Shown: positions 1 to 7,856 of the stretch, in pieces | How the letters are laid out: each line of letters begins with the position of its first letter | Numbering within the stretch: the stretch's first letter is position 1 | DNA from: Chlamydia trachomatis | GTDB taxonomy: Bacteria; Chlamydiota; Chlamydiia; Chlamydiales; JAAKFR01 | Assembly (NCBI GenBank): GCA_945861315.1 | Contig: CAMAUB010000050.1 | Location: 1 to 8,602, forward strand | Reading direction: 5' to 3' | Length of the DNA stretch: 8,602 nt | Made by a program: the position numbers and the translations under genes | Notes under the pieces: model-generated | What the model was told of the DNA's origin: nothing | What the model saw: only the letters and a program-made list of their open reading frames with translations | Databases searched by the model: none

Positions 1-932
1 AGCGCCAATGCTTGATCAACACCCGCTTGCCCATGAACAATGCGTGTCACCTCTTGCGCTAATAGCTTTTGTGCATCATTTGGCTTATGTGGGATTTGTC
101 TTTCAATTTCGTGAATCTCTTCCAAATCAAGAAATGTTAAAATTCGCAGCATCTTTGGCAAATCAGCATCAGGAATACGATAGAAGTATTGATAAAAATC
201 ATAGGGCGAAAGACGATCAGAGTTGAGCCAAATTGTTCCCTCTTCACTCTTCCCAAACTTTTTTCCATCACTGCGCGTCAATAAAGGCCATGTAAGTCCA
301 TGTACACTTTTACCTTCCATTTTGCGCACAAGTTCCACTCCTGCCAAAATGTTTCCCCACTGATCACTCCCTCCAAGCTGCAAGGTCACTCCATGGTGAT
401 TGAAGAGATGAACAAAATCGTACCCTTGCAAAAGTTGATAGCTAAATTCTGTAAAACTTAAGCCCTCTTCAGAATTTAAACGATTTTTTACACTCTCTTT
501 TGAAAGCATCACCCCCATTCGAAAATGTTTGCCCACATCTCGTAGAAAATCGATCAATCCAAACTGCCCAAACCAATCATAGTTATTCAAAATGGTAACA
601 TCAGTTTTCAGCACTGCTTCAAGCGATCGACGAATTCCTCTCAAATTGTGCTCAATGGAGGCGCGCTCAAGCAAGTTGCGCTCAACACTTTTACCCGATG
701 GATCTCCCACCATTCCGGTGGCCCCTCCCACAATAGCGATAGGAGTGTGACCAAATTTTTGAAACCAGGCAATCGCCATAATTCCCACCAAGTTTCCAAT
801 ATGAAGACTATCGGCTGACGGGTCAAAACCAGCATAAAATGTAATAGGCTGATTTAAAATATTATGAAGCTCGTCACTTGTCATCGCATCGATAAAGCCG
901 CGCTCTTCTAAAATAGTAAGGACATTTTTCAT
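1..932 (-). CDS. tyrS: tyrosyl-tRNA synthetase, N-terminal 310 codons (cut by window edge)
   Basis: Cytoplasmic class I aminoacyl-tRNA synthetase that activates tyrosine with ATP and charges tRNA-Tyr. I translated the minus strand from the ATG at 932-930; the frame stays open to the left edge, so the C-terminal part (rest of the anticodon region and the usual S4 domain) lies outside the window. Visible family marks: the HIGH-type motif HIGN at residues 44-47, the tyrosine/adenylate pocket with Y165, Q169 and D172, LQLGGSDQWGN at 184-194 with D190, and the second ATP motif KFGKS at 225-229. These are the standard bacterial TyrRS signatures, so the function is well supported. The start is preceded by a GGAAGAGGG purine stretch on the minus strand. 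The gene is divergent from the small plus-strand gene at 1010, with 77 nt between the start codons. No frameshift or missing catalytic residue is seen. Confidence 0.96.
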   Translation of the reverse strand, partial: MKNVLTILEERGFIDAMTSDELHNILNQPITFYAGFDPSADSLHIGNLVGIMAIAWFQKFGHTPIAIVGGATGMVGDPSGKSVERNLLERASIEHNLRGIRRSLEAVLKTDVTILNNYDWFGQFGLIDFLRDVGKHFRMGVMLSKESVKNRLNSEEGLSFTEFSYQLLQGYDFVHLFNHHGVTLQLGGSDQWGNILAGVELVRKMEGKSVHGLTWPLLTRSDGKKFGKSEEGTIWLNSDRLSPYDFYQYFYRIPDADLPKMLRILTFLDLEEIHEIERQIPHKPNDAQKLLAQEVTRIVHGQAGVDQALA

Positions 933-946
933 TATTTATATTCCCT

Positions 947-975
947 CTTCCATAAAAAGATAAAATGGGTATAAT
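947..975 (+). promoter_or_regulatory. putative sigma70-type promoter of the small orphan gene
   Basis: A perfect TATAAT lies at 970-975, with only a weak -35 match (CTTCCA, 947-952) at 17 bp. Transcription would start near 982, leaving a leader of about 27 nt that contains the AAAGGAG ribosome binding site at 997-1003. The perfect -10 and sensible spacing support it; the poor -35 keeps it tentative. The site lies in the tyrS/orphan divergent gap. Confidence 0.45.
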
Positions 976-1009
976 ACAGATTTTGGAAAACAGAGTAAAG
1001 GAGCAACCT

Positions 1010-1360
1010 ATGGTAGATGGACCAGTCATACGAGATTCAGATAATCAGCAAGCAATGATCGATAAGCTTGTAAGAAATTATGAAAAAAAGACTGCACAAG
1101 TTGTAGGAAAAGAACAGTTGGAAGTAGCTCAAAAAGTTCTTAGTGGAAACTTCAGTAATATGGAAGAAGTGCGCCTGTTAACTCAACCACAAGCTAAAGC
1201 CATTCAAACCTATCTTAATCGAGATGGAAAAGAACCTGTATCAGACAAAACAATTAAAGCCACACCGGAAAATCCAGCAGTCAAAGATACACGGCAACAG
1301 ATCATTTCCGAATTTGCTAGACAAGCTCTTCAAATGAGAAGAGCTGCACCAGCTGCTTAA
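1010..1360 (+). CDS. small hypothetical protein, 116 aa
   Basis: Not recognised. I place the start at ATG 1010 because AAAGGAG (997-1003) sits 6 nt before it. An earlier in-frame ATG at 965 overlaps the TATAAT promoter element and has no ribosome binding site. The product is 116 residues, hydrophilic, rich in Gln, Lys, Glu and Ala, without Cys or Trp. It has no signal peptide and no membrane segment. Most of the chain (about residues 13-70 and 93-112) looks helical and charged. A loop rich in Lys, Pro and Thr lies around residues 75-92, and the tail is RRAAPAA. This could be a small cytosolic adaptor, chaperone-like or secreted protein, but no motif decides between these. It stands alone: tyrS is divergent and the Nif3-family gene convergent. 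The good ribosome binding site and promoter argue that it is a real gene. Confidence 0.75.
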   Translation: MVDGPVIRDSDNQQAMIDKLVRNYEKKTAQVVGKEQLEVAQKVLSGNFSNMEEVRLLTQPQAKAIQTYLNRDGKEPVSDKTIKATPENPAVKDTRQQIISEFARQALQMRRAAPAA

Positions 1361-1370
1361 AAACGCACAT

Positions 1371-1397
1371 ATACTCATTTTGAGCTTGAGTGAGTAT
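1371..1397. terminator. stem-loop between convergent genes, possible bidirectional terminator
   Basis: ATACTCA (1371-1377) and TGAGTAT (1391-1397) form a perfect 7-bp inverted repeat in the 46-nt gap between the ends of the orphan gene and the Nif3-family gene. Neither side has a classic adjacent T-tract. On the minus strand a short T-run appears about 7 nt after the stem. The position fits a shared terminator, but the sequence alone is weak evidence. Confidence 0.35.
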
Positions 1398-1406
1398 CTA
1401 TTCAGG

Positions 1407-2162
1407 TTAAAAAGGATTTTGAATATCGAGAAAGGGGCAGGGAATTTGGAAGTGTTGCTCAAGATATGAGCCCAAGGCTTTCGGCCCCACCCTTTCAGTT
1501 GCGCTATGCCCAAGCGCCAAAAAGTGAATCCCCTCTTCTTTTGCAAGGCTCCAAGCTGGTTCATCAAAGTTCCCAGTAATAAAGCAATCCACCCCTGCAT
1601 CAGCAGCGCTTTTGATCTCTTTCCAAGCTCCCCCAGAAATCAGAGCTGCTGAGCGAACTTCTTTTTTACCACCTTTTGCTATTGTTGCAGAATGTTGATA
1701 GTAAGCCTCCACCTCTGCGATAAAGCAATCAATTTCTCGTGGTGAAAAAGTGCCCTTAACACCGAGGTAACTCTTCTCATATTTTCCAAAAGGTTCAAGA
1801 TCACTCCACCCCATCTCTTGAGCAGCGCGCCAGTTGTTGCCAACGCTATCATGCGCATCTAGTGGAAGATGATAGGCCAGAAGAGAAATATTATGATCCA
1901 TGAGTAGCTGAAGTTTTTTCTTAAGAGCTCCTTGCACTCGATACGAGTCGCCCTTCCAAAAAAGACCGTGGTGGACAATGAGTGCATGCACTCCTCGAGA
2001 AACAGCCTCTTCAAGCGTTTCAAGATTGGCACTAACTGCTGTTGCCAACAGATCGATGATCTTTCTTCCTTCAACTTGAATCCCATTAGGACAAAAGTCA
2101 GGGATAAAAGCGACCCCCAAATAGGTGTATAAAAATCTGTCTAATTCTTGCAATTCTATCAT
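1407..2162 (-). CDS. Nif3/YbgI-family dinuclear metal-centre protein, 251 aa
   Basis: Member of the Nif3 (YbgI, GTP cyclohydrolase I type 2-like) family, whose members form hexameric toroids with a two-metal site; the physiological substrate is not settled. The sequence shows CPNGIQVEG at residues 24-32, VHHGLFW at 63-69 (H64 and H65 as metal ligands), LPLDAH at 99-104 (D102 as ligand), ISGGA at 175-179 and GHSATERVG at 218-226 (H219 and E223 completing the site). At 251 residues it is the short form without the PII-like insert of YqfO-type proteins. ATG 2162 is the likely start; an AGGA about 12 nt upstream is a modest ribosome binding site. The gene is divergent from rpiA (39-nt gap) and convergent with the orphan gene. 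From memory, a relative sits near groEL in Chlamydia too, which would agree with the lineage. Metabolic function should not be inferred from the name. Confidence 0.93.
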   Translation of the reverse strand: MIELQELDRFLYTYLGVAFIPDFCPNGIQVEGRKIIDLLATAVSANLETLEEAVSRGVHALIVHHGLFWKGDSYRVQGALKKKLQLLMDHNISLLAYHLPLDAHDSVGNNWRAAQEMGWSDLEPFGKYEKSYLGVKGTFSPREIDCFIAEVEAYYQHSATIAKGGKKEVRSAALISGGAWKEIKSAADAGVDCFITGNFDEPAWSLAKEEGIHFLALGHSATERVGPKALGSYLEQHFQIPCPFLDIQNPF

Positions 2163-2163
2163 C

Positions 2164-2193
2164 TTGACTTAACATCCTATTATGCCTTATATA
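2164..2193 (+). promoter_or_regulatory. putative promoter of the rpiA cluster
   Basis: TTGACT (2164-2169, 5 of 6 consensus bases) is followed after 18 bp by TATATA (2188-2193), or after 17 bp by TTATAT. A start site 6-8 nt further on would fall at about 2200, at or just before the rpiA start codon, giving a leaderless or nearly leaderless mRNA. The -35 overlaps the first bases of the divergent Nif3-family gene. Confidence 0.45.
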
Positions 2194-2201
2194 GGTTTTT
2201 T

Positions 2202-2897
2202 ATGAAAATGAATCCCACAGCTCAAAATGATCTTAAGCGTGCAGTTGGTGAAAAAGCGGCACAACTTGTTGAAGATGGTATGCTTGTAGGCCTTGGCACT
2301 GGCTCAACTGCTTCTTTTTTTATTGAAAGCCTCGTCAAACGAGTTCAAGGTGGCCTCTCAATTACTGCTGTTTCCTCTTCAATTCGTTCAGCGGAAATGG
2401 CACGTAAAGGGGGCATTGAAGTGCTCGATATCAATCAAATCACCTCAATCGACTTAACTGTTGATGGCGCTGATGAACTTGATCCTAAAAATCGGATGAT
2501 CAAAGGGGGTGGAGGGGCGCATGTGCGAGAAAAAATCGTTGCCAGCTCAAGCAAAGATATCGTTATTATCTTGGATGAGAGCAAGCTTGTTGATGTTTTA
2601 GGAGTTTTTGGTTTGCCAGTTGAAATTCTCCCTTTTGGCTATAGCGCCACTATTCACAAACTTGAAATTCTAGGTTATAAAGGTGAGCTACGCATGAAAG
2701 ATGGAAAGTTTTATGTGACAGACAATGGAAATTATATCTACGATGTCCATGCACCAAATCTGTTCCCAAATCCCGAAAAAGACCACGAGCGCATCATCGA
2801 TATTCCTGGTGTAGTTGAAACGGGTTTTTTTTTTAATCTACCGGTTAGAGTGCTGATCGGCTATCAAAATGGAACCATTGAATGGAAGAAACATTAG
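2202..2897 (+). CDS. rpiA: ribose-5-phosphate isomerase A, 231 aa
   Basis: Interconverts ribose 5-phosphate and ribulose 5-phosphate in the non-oxidative pentose phosphate pathway, in the cytoplasm. The RpiA family is clear: GLGTGST at residues 30-36 (phosphate loop), DGADE at 88-92, and KGGGGAH at 101-107 followed by E110. D88, D91, K101 and E110 correspond to E. coli Asp81, Asp84, Lys94 and Glu103 with a constant offset of seven, so the active site is complete. I choose ATG 2202 (ATAGG lies 6 nt before it); ATG 2208 is an alternative two codons later. A farther in-frame ATG at 2148 would run into the divergent Nif3-family gene and past the promoter, and is unlikely. The 3' end overlaps the next gene by 16 nt. 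This is the first gene of a compact plus-strand cluster. Confidence 0.95.
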   Translation: MKMNPTAQNDLKRAVGEKAAQLVEDGMLVGLGTGSTASFFIESLVKRVQGGLSITAVSSSIRSAEMARKGGIEVLDINQITSIDLTVDGADELDPKNRMIKGGGGAHVREKIVASSSKDIVIILDESKLVDVLGVFGLPVEILPFGYSATIHKLEILGYKGELRMKDGKFYVTDNGNYIYDVHAPNLFPNPEKDHERIIDIPGVVETGFFFNLPVRVLIGYQNGTIEWKKH

Positions 2898-3301
2898 AGC
2901 TAGTTCAAATTCGCTTTGACAAGGTACTGCAATCGCGTGCTTATACCTGTATTGTGCTTGGCAATGATGAGAAAAAATTTGCAGTCTATGCATCCCCAAC
3001 AGTTGGAAAAGCCATGCAGCGCTACATTACAGAAGCAGAAAAACCTAGACCCTACACTCATGATTTAATTAATTCCATTTTTAAAGGATTAGAAATAAAA
3101 GTCAAACAAGTTGTTATCAATGACTTGCAAGACACTGTTTATTTTTCTAGACTTTTTTTAGAGCAAAAAATGGGTGACATTCTGCATATTGTGGAAGTTG
3201 ATGCGCGCCCAAGCGATTGTGTCACGCTCTCTTTGATTTATAGAGCGCCCATTTTCTGCACGCGCGAAGTTTATGATAAAGCAATTGATTATGCCGAGTA
3301 A
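2882..3301 (+). CDS. bifunctional nuclease-domain (DUF151/BFN) protein, 139 aa
   Basis: The protein matches the bifunctional nuclease domain family (DUF151), named after a plant protein with DNase and RNase activity; bacterial members are mostly uncharacterised. Visible marks are RPYTHDL at 56-62, VVINDLQDTVYFSRLFL at about 77-93, and the signature DARPSDCVTLSL at 107-118 followed by RAPIF at 121-125. Length is normal for a single-domain bacterial member, without the C-terminal UVR motif some relatives carry. The start codon lies inside the end of rpiA (16-nt overlap), with GGAA 7 nt before it. The stop overlaps the next ATG as TAATG. Overlap at both ends points to co-transcription and translational coupling. 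Family membership is strong; nuclease activity here is inference. Confidence 0.88.
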   Translation: MEETLELVQIRFDKVLQSRAYTCIVLGNDEKKFAVYASPTVGKAMQRYITEAEKPRPYTHDLINSIFKGLEIKVKQVVINDLQDTVYFSRLFLEQKMGDILHIVEVDARPSDCVTLSLIYRAPIFCTREVYDKAIDYAE

Positions 3302-3600
3302 TGATGGAAACAGAACTCAAAAAAAAGAATCGGGCTAAAGGTTTTTTCATTGTCATTAACGACAAGGGACTTCATACTCGCCCTTCCACTGAGCTTGTAA
3401 AGTGTGCCACAACTTTCAAAGCACAAGTTAACTTGACCTATCAAGATCTTGTTGTGAATGCGAAATCTCTTTTAGGCATCTTGACTTTGGCTGCAGGAAG
3501 AGGCTCCAAAATAGAGATTGACGCTGTAGGCGATGATGCCGAAGAAGCTGTTGATCATCTTATCGAGCTTGCTCGCAACAAATTTTATATGCACTACTAA
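3301..3600 (+). CDS. ptsH: HPr phosphocarrier protein, 99 aa
   Basis: HPr accepts a phosphoryl group from PEP via enzyme I on its active-site histidine and passes it on to EIIA-type proteins. The sequence shows DKGLHTRPS at 21-29 with H25 in the place of His15, and NAKSLLGIL at 53-61 with S56 in the place of regulatory Ser46; both are shifted by exactly ten. The shift comes from a lysine-rich N-terminal extension of about ten residues (ELKKKNRAK), which is unusual since HPr is normally about 85-90 aa. ATG 3301 overlaps the preceding stop (TAATG); ATG 3304 is equally possible. Enzyme I and HPr kinase genes are not in the window. In an organism of this type HPr may serve regulation rather than sugar uptake, but that is inference. 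Confidence 0.93.
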   Translation: MMETELKKKNRAKGFFIVINDKGLHTRPSTELVKCATTFKAQVNLTYQDLVVNAKSLLGILTLAAGRGSKIEIDAVGDDAEEAVDHLIELARNKFYMHY

Positions 3601-3607
3601 GAAGATA

Positions 3608-5389
3608 ATGATTAAACTCAGATCGGAGATCAAACCCGAAGATAGATGGAATGTTGAAGCGCTGTTTCAAACCCTTGAGCTGTGGGAAAAATCTCTACTC
3701 TCTTTGGATTGGACTAAGCTAAAGACCTATAAAGGTAGACTTCATGAAAGCGATCAAGTATTAAAAGAAGCACTTGAGTTTTCATTTAGTATTGGTCGCG
3801 AACTTGAAAGACTTCATACGTATGCTCATCTGCGTCATGATGAAGAGATCACTGATGATCGCCACAAAGGTGCTTATCAACGGATCATGAGCCACTACCA
3901 CGATTTTCGGGAAGCTAGCTCCTGGATCGATCCAGAAATCCTCTCTCTTCCAGAAAAGACCATTGAAGCGTATTTATTCTCTAAAAAACTCCAACCCTAT
4001 CGTTTCCACCTAGAGAAAATTGTGCGCATGCGCCCACACACCCTTTCAGCAGACAAAGAAGAACTACTTGCTATGGCTGAAAAGCCTCTTAGTGTATCCT
4101 CAAAAGCATTTGGTGCTCTCAATAATGCCGACATCAAATTTCCCTCTATAAAAGACAAGGACAAAAAAGAGCATGAATTAACCCATGGTCTCTACCACCT
4201 CTATCTACGCTCCCCCGATCGAATTTTGCGTGAAAATGCTTTCAAACAAATGCACGTAACATTTCAGCAATATGAGAATACCCTCGCTGAGCTTCTCTAT
4301 GGACAAGTGCAAGGACACATCTTCTCGGCTAAAGCACGCAAATTTTCTTCGAGCTTAGAAGCAGCACTTTTCCCCAAAAATATTCCAACAGCTGTCTACC
4401 GCTCCTTAGTTGATACAGTACGCAGCAATCTTCCCAAGCTTCATCGCTATATCCTACTACGAAAAAAGACCCTAGGACTTTCCGAGCTCCATCTCTATGA
4501 CATGTACGTCCCAATGGTTTCGGAAGTTGATATCTCTTTGAGCTACGAAGAGAGCGAGTCACTTGTTGTTGAATCTGTCGCTCCTCTTGGACACGAGTAT
4601 CAATCAACCTTGCAAGAGGGTTTAATCAAGCAGCGATGGGTCGATCGCTATGAGAATAAAAATAAGCGCTCTGGTGCATATTCAAGTGGCTGTTACGACA
4701 GCTTTCCTTACATCTTGATGAACTACCGTGGTATTTTAAGAGACACCTTCACATTGGCTCATGAAGCTGGCCACAGCATGCACTCATTTTCTAGCCACAA
4801 AAATCAACCCTACCACTATGCGCACTACCCTATTTTCGTCGCAGAAGTTGCCTCCACATTTAACGAAGAACTTCTCATGCACCTACTGCTTCAAAAACGG
4901 GAGAAAAAACAAGAGCGCCTCTACCTTATCAATGAAAAACTTGAGGACATTCGAACCACACTCTTTCGTCAAACCATGTTTGCCGAATTTGAGCTCACAA
5001 TCCACGAGCATGTTGAGCAAGGAATTCCTCTTACTCCTGGTCACCTCAAAGAAATTTACTTCAAGCTTAACCACGACTATTTTGGCCCAGATTGCGTCAT
5101 TGATTCTGAGATTTCTATTGAATGGGCCCGCATTCCCCACTTCTACTATAACTACTACGTTTATCAGTATGCGACAGGTATCAGCGCTGCCCTTATCTTG
5201 GCCGACCGAGTACTTGCTGGTGATACTGCCGCTCAAAAGCACTACCTCACCTTTCTTCAAGGAGGATCAAGCCTCTTCCCTATCGACCTGCTCAAGCTAG
5301 CTGGCGTCGATATGACAGTTCCTGAGGTGGTTAATACCGCCATTCAAAAATTTGATTTACTCATTACAGAATTTCAAAAAAATTCTTAA
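3608..5389 (+). CDS. pepF: oligoendopeptidase F, M3 zinc metallopeptidase, 593 aa
   Basis: Cytoplasmic M3-family zinc peptidase that cleaves short oligopeptides, probably downstream of ATP-dependent proteases in peptide recycling. The zinc site is HEAGH at residues 385-389 with E386 as catalytic base and E413 (in VAEVASTFNE) as the likely third ligand. Near the C-terminus is the PepF-type stretch RIPHFYYNYYVYQYATG at 508-524, whose His and Tyr residues help bind substrate and stabilise the transition state. The N-terminal half is the expected all-helical lid region. Length is close to the usual 600. I start at ATG 3608, 7 nt after the ptsH stop; a longer version from 3533 would be read inside ptsH in another frame and is rejected. 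The ribosome binding site is weak (AAGAAG), so coupling to ptsH is likely. The CIRCE operator of groES begins 3 nt after its stop. Confidence 0.95.
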   Translation: MIKLRSEIKPEDRWNVEALFQTLELWEKSLLSLDWTKLKTYKGRLHESDQVLKEALEFSFSIGRELERLHTYAHLRHDEEITDDRHKGAYQRIMSHYHDFREASSWIDPEILSLPEKTIEAYLFSKKLQPYRFHLEKIVRMRPHTLSADKEELLAMAEKPLSVSSKAFGALNNADIKFPSIKDKDKKEHELTHGLYHLYLRSPDRILRENAFKQMHVTFQQYENTLAELLYGQVQGHIFSAKARKFSSSLEAALFPKNIPTAVYRSLVDTVRSNLPKLHRYILLRKKTLGLSELHLYDMYVPMVSEVDISLSYEESESLVVESVAPLGHEYQSTLQEGLIKQRWVDRYENKNKRSGAYSSGCYDSFPYILMNYRGILRDTFTLAHEAGHSMHSFSSHKNQPYHYAHYPIFVAEVASTFNEELLMHLLLQKREKKQERLYLINEKLEDIRTTLFRQTMFAEFELTIHEHVEQGIPLTPGHLKEIYFKLNHDYFGPDCVIDSEISIEWARIPHFYYNYYVYQYATGISAALILADRVLAGDTAAQKHYLTFLQGGSSLFPIDLLKLAGVDMTVPEVVNTAIQKFDLLITEFQKNS

Positions 5390-5392
5390 CTT

Positions 5393-5419
5393 TTAGCACT
5401 TGATGATTTCGTTTGCTAA
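5393..5419 (+). promoter_or_regulatory. CIRCE operator (HrcA binding site) before groES
   Basis: TTAGCACTT (5393-5401), a 9-nt spacer and GTTTGCTAA (5411-5419) match the CIRCE consensus TTAGCACTC-N9-GAGTGCTAA at 8 of 9 and 7 of 9 positions with exact spacing. CIRCE is bound by the HrcA heat-shock repressor, and chlamydial groE operons are known to use it. The two arms pair perfectly only over their outer 6 bp, so this copy is degenerate. It begins directly after pepF and about 60 nt before the groES start. Confidence 0.85.
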
Positions 5420-5441
5420 AAATTAAATGCTATGCTACGCT
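5413..5441 (+). promoter_or_regulatory. putative groES promoter overlapping the CIRCE right arm
   Basis: TTGCTA (5413-5418) could act as -35, with TACGCT (5436-5441) as -10 at 17-bp spacing; TATGCT (5431-5436) is a better -10 but lacks a good partner. Overlap of the -35 with the CIRCE right arm would let HrcA block polymerase. The exact start site cannot be set from sequence. Confidence 0.35.
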
Positions 5442-5479
5442 TTCATCAAAACTTATACGCTAACTAAAGGAGCGTCAAT

Positions 5480-5788
5480 ATGTCAGAACAAGCCGTACAG
5501 ACAAAATTGAAGCCTCTTGGAAACAGAGTCCTTGTAAAAAGACTTGACCCAGAGGAAAAAATGAAAGGTGGGATCATCCTTCCTGATACTGCAAAGAAAA
5601 AGCAAGAGACTGCAGCAGTTATTGCTCTTGGAACAGGAAAAAATGACAAGAGCGGTAAATTAATCCCTTTCCCAGTGAAAGTTGGTGACAAAATTTTAAT
5701 GGAAAAATATTCAGGGCAAGAAGTGACAATTGATGGGGAAGAGTTTGTCATTCTTACAGCTGATGATCTAATTGCAATTGTAGAATAA
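5480..5788 (+). CDS. groES: co-chaperonin GroES (Hsp10), 102 aa
   Basis: Seven GroES subunits form the lid that closes the GroEL folding chamber in the cytoplasm. The sequence is a full-length Gro[12 protein letters not shown] near residues 13-22, then the mobile loop with GGIILPD at 30-36, whose I32-I33-L34 tripeptide docks on GroEL helices, then the beta-barrel core ending in DDLIAIVE. A short N-terminal extension (SEQAVQTK) precedes the usual start of the fold. The strong ribosome binding site AAAGGAG (5466-5472) is 7 nt before the ATG. A double TAATAA stop follows, and groEL begins 18 nt after the gene. Control by the upstream CIRCE element is expected. Confidence 0.98.
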   Translation: MSEQAVQTKLKPLGNRVLVKRLDPEEKMKGGIILPDTAKKKQETAAVIALGTGKNDKSGKLIPFPVKVGDKILMEKYSGQEVTIDGEEFVILTADDLIAIVE

Positions 5789-5791
5789 TAA

Positions 5792-7432
<1,641 letters not shown>

Positions 7433-7434
7433 AC

Positions 7435-7468
7435 AAAAAAGCCCCGGTTTTAAAACTGGGGCTTTTTT
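7435..7468 (+). terminator. Rho-independent terminator of groESL
   Basis: GCCCCGGTTTT (7441-7451) pairs with AAAACTGGGGC (7452-7462), one G-T wobble, followed by TTTTTT (7463-7468) and preceded by an A-tract. This is a classic intrinsic terminator starting 2 nt after the groEL stop codon. The A-tract also gives it some terminator character for minus-strand transcripts. Confidence 0.93.
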
Positions 7469-7521
7469 ATCATTTTGTTTGTATAGAGGATTTTTTTTTA
7501 GTTGCTTGAGAGGCATTGCCT

Positions 7522-7554
7522 AAAAAGCCGCCCTTTATCAAAACGGACTTTTTT
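7522..7554 (+). terminator. second terminator-like stem-loop
   Basis: AAAAAGCCG (7522-7530) pairs with CGG-A-CTTTTTT (7544-7554), with one bulged A and a 13-nt loop, ending in six T residues. It could be a backup terminator for groESL read-through. The stem is short in G-C pairs, so it is weaker than the first. Confidence 0.5.
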
Positions 7555-7602
7555 GGATTCATAAATCTACAAGAAAATAGTGGGTTATTAAAGTTAGCAT
7601 TT

Positions 7603-7608
7603 TATACT
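7603..7608 (+). promoter_or_regulatory. candidate -10 element upstream of the long hairpin
   Basis: TATACT matches 5 of 6 bases of the sigma70 -10 consensus. No recognisable -35 lies 16-18 bp upstream. A transcript from here would begin near 7615 and run through the giant hairpin. The site is suggested only because two terminators separate the hairpin from groEL. Confidence 0.2.
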
Positions 7609-7681
7609 AATTGTAAGAAATAAGTTCATAAAATCATGCCCGATCGTGCAGTAGATTTGATCAAGCATTTCGAAGCTCATA

Positions 7682-7691
7682 TTATTAACCC
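7682..7691 (+). repeat. left copy of flanking direct repeat TTATTAACCC
   Basis: This 10-nt sequence is repeated exactly at 7847-7856 on the other side of the long hairpin, consistent with a target-site duplication. Caution: at the right side the sequence belongs to the near-palindrome GGTTATTAACC (7845-7855), so part of the direct repeat could instead reflect continuation of the hairpin. Confidence 0.55.
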
Positions 7692-7846
7692 AGTTTTGGG
7701 TTTATCCCGCAGATATTCAGAGGAGATTTATCGAAAATTTTTGGGATTTTTTCCGAAGGGAAGGGTCTTGTACCCTTTTCGAGGAAAAAAGCTCAAAAAG
7801 ATCGAGAAAGATTCCTGAATATCTGCGGGATAAACCCAAAACTCGG
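7692..7846. repeat. giant imperfect inverted repeat (MITE-like element or hairpin RNA gene)
   Basis: Bases 7692-7720 and 7815-7843 are perfect reverse complements over 29 nt. The stem then continues imperfectly inward through matched blocks, including TCGA (7731-7734 with 7802-7805), a T5/A5 block, TTTTTTCC/GGAAAAAA and AAGGGT/ACCCTT, down to a 5-nt loop CTTGT at 7767-7771. Almost the whole 150-nt segment therefore folds into one rod. The exact direct repeat TTATTAACCC lies immediately outside on both sides (7682-7691 and 7847-7856), as expected of a target-site duplication. No transposase is present. Either a small palindromic mobile element or a structured RNA would explain it; I do not recognise the repeat family. 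Confidence 0.8.
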
Positions 7847-7856
7847 TTATTAACCC
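7847..7856 (+). repeat. right copy of flanking direct repeat TTATTAACCC
   Basis: Exact match to 7682-7691. Its last base overlaps the next stem-loop. If a target-site duplication, the inserted element would be 7692-7846, 155 nt long. Confidence 0.55.

Noticed and set aside
965..1009. Earlier ATG for the orphan gene
   Set aside because: It lies 5' of the -10 element that would drive the gene and has no ribosome binding site, whereas ATG 1010 has an excellent one.
3533..3607. Longer pepF start giving a hydrophobic N-terminus that resembles a signal peptide
   Set aside because: It is the out-of-frame reading of the end of ptsH. PepF is cytoplasmic, and ATG 3608 gives the normal family length.
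4883..5260. Long minus-strand open frame opposite pepF
   Set aside because: Shadow of the pepF coding sequence; no ribosome binding site and no family resemblance.
7636..7818. 60-codon open frame running into the giant hairpin
   Set aside because: No ribosome binding site, composition dominated by the palindrome, and no recognisable domain; its second half is simply one arm of the hairpin in translation.
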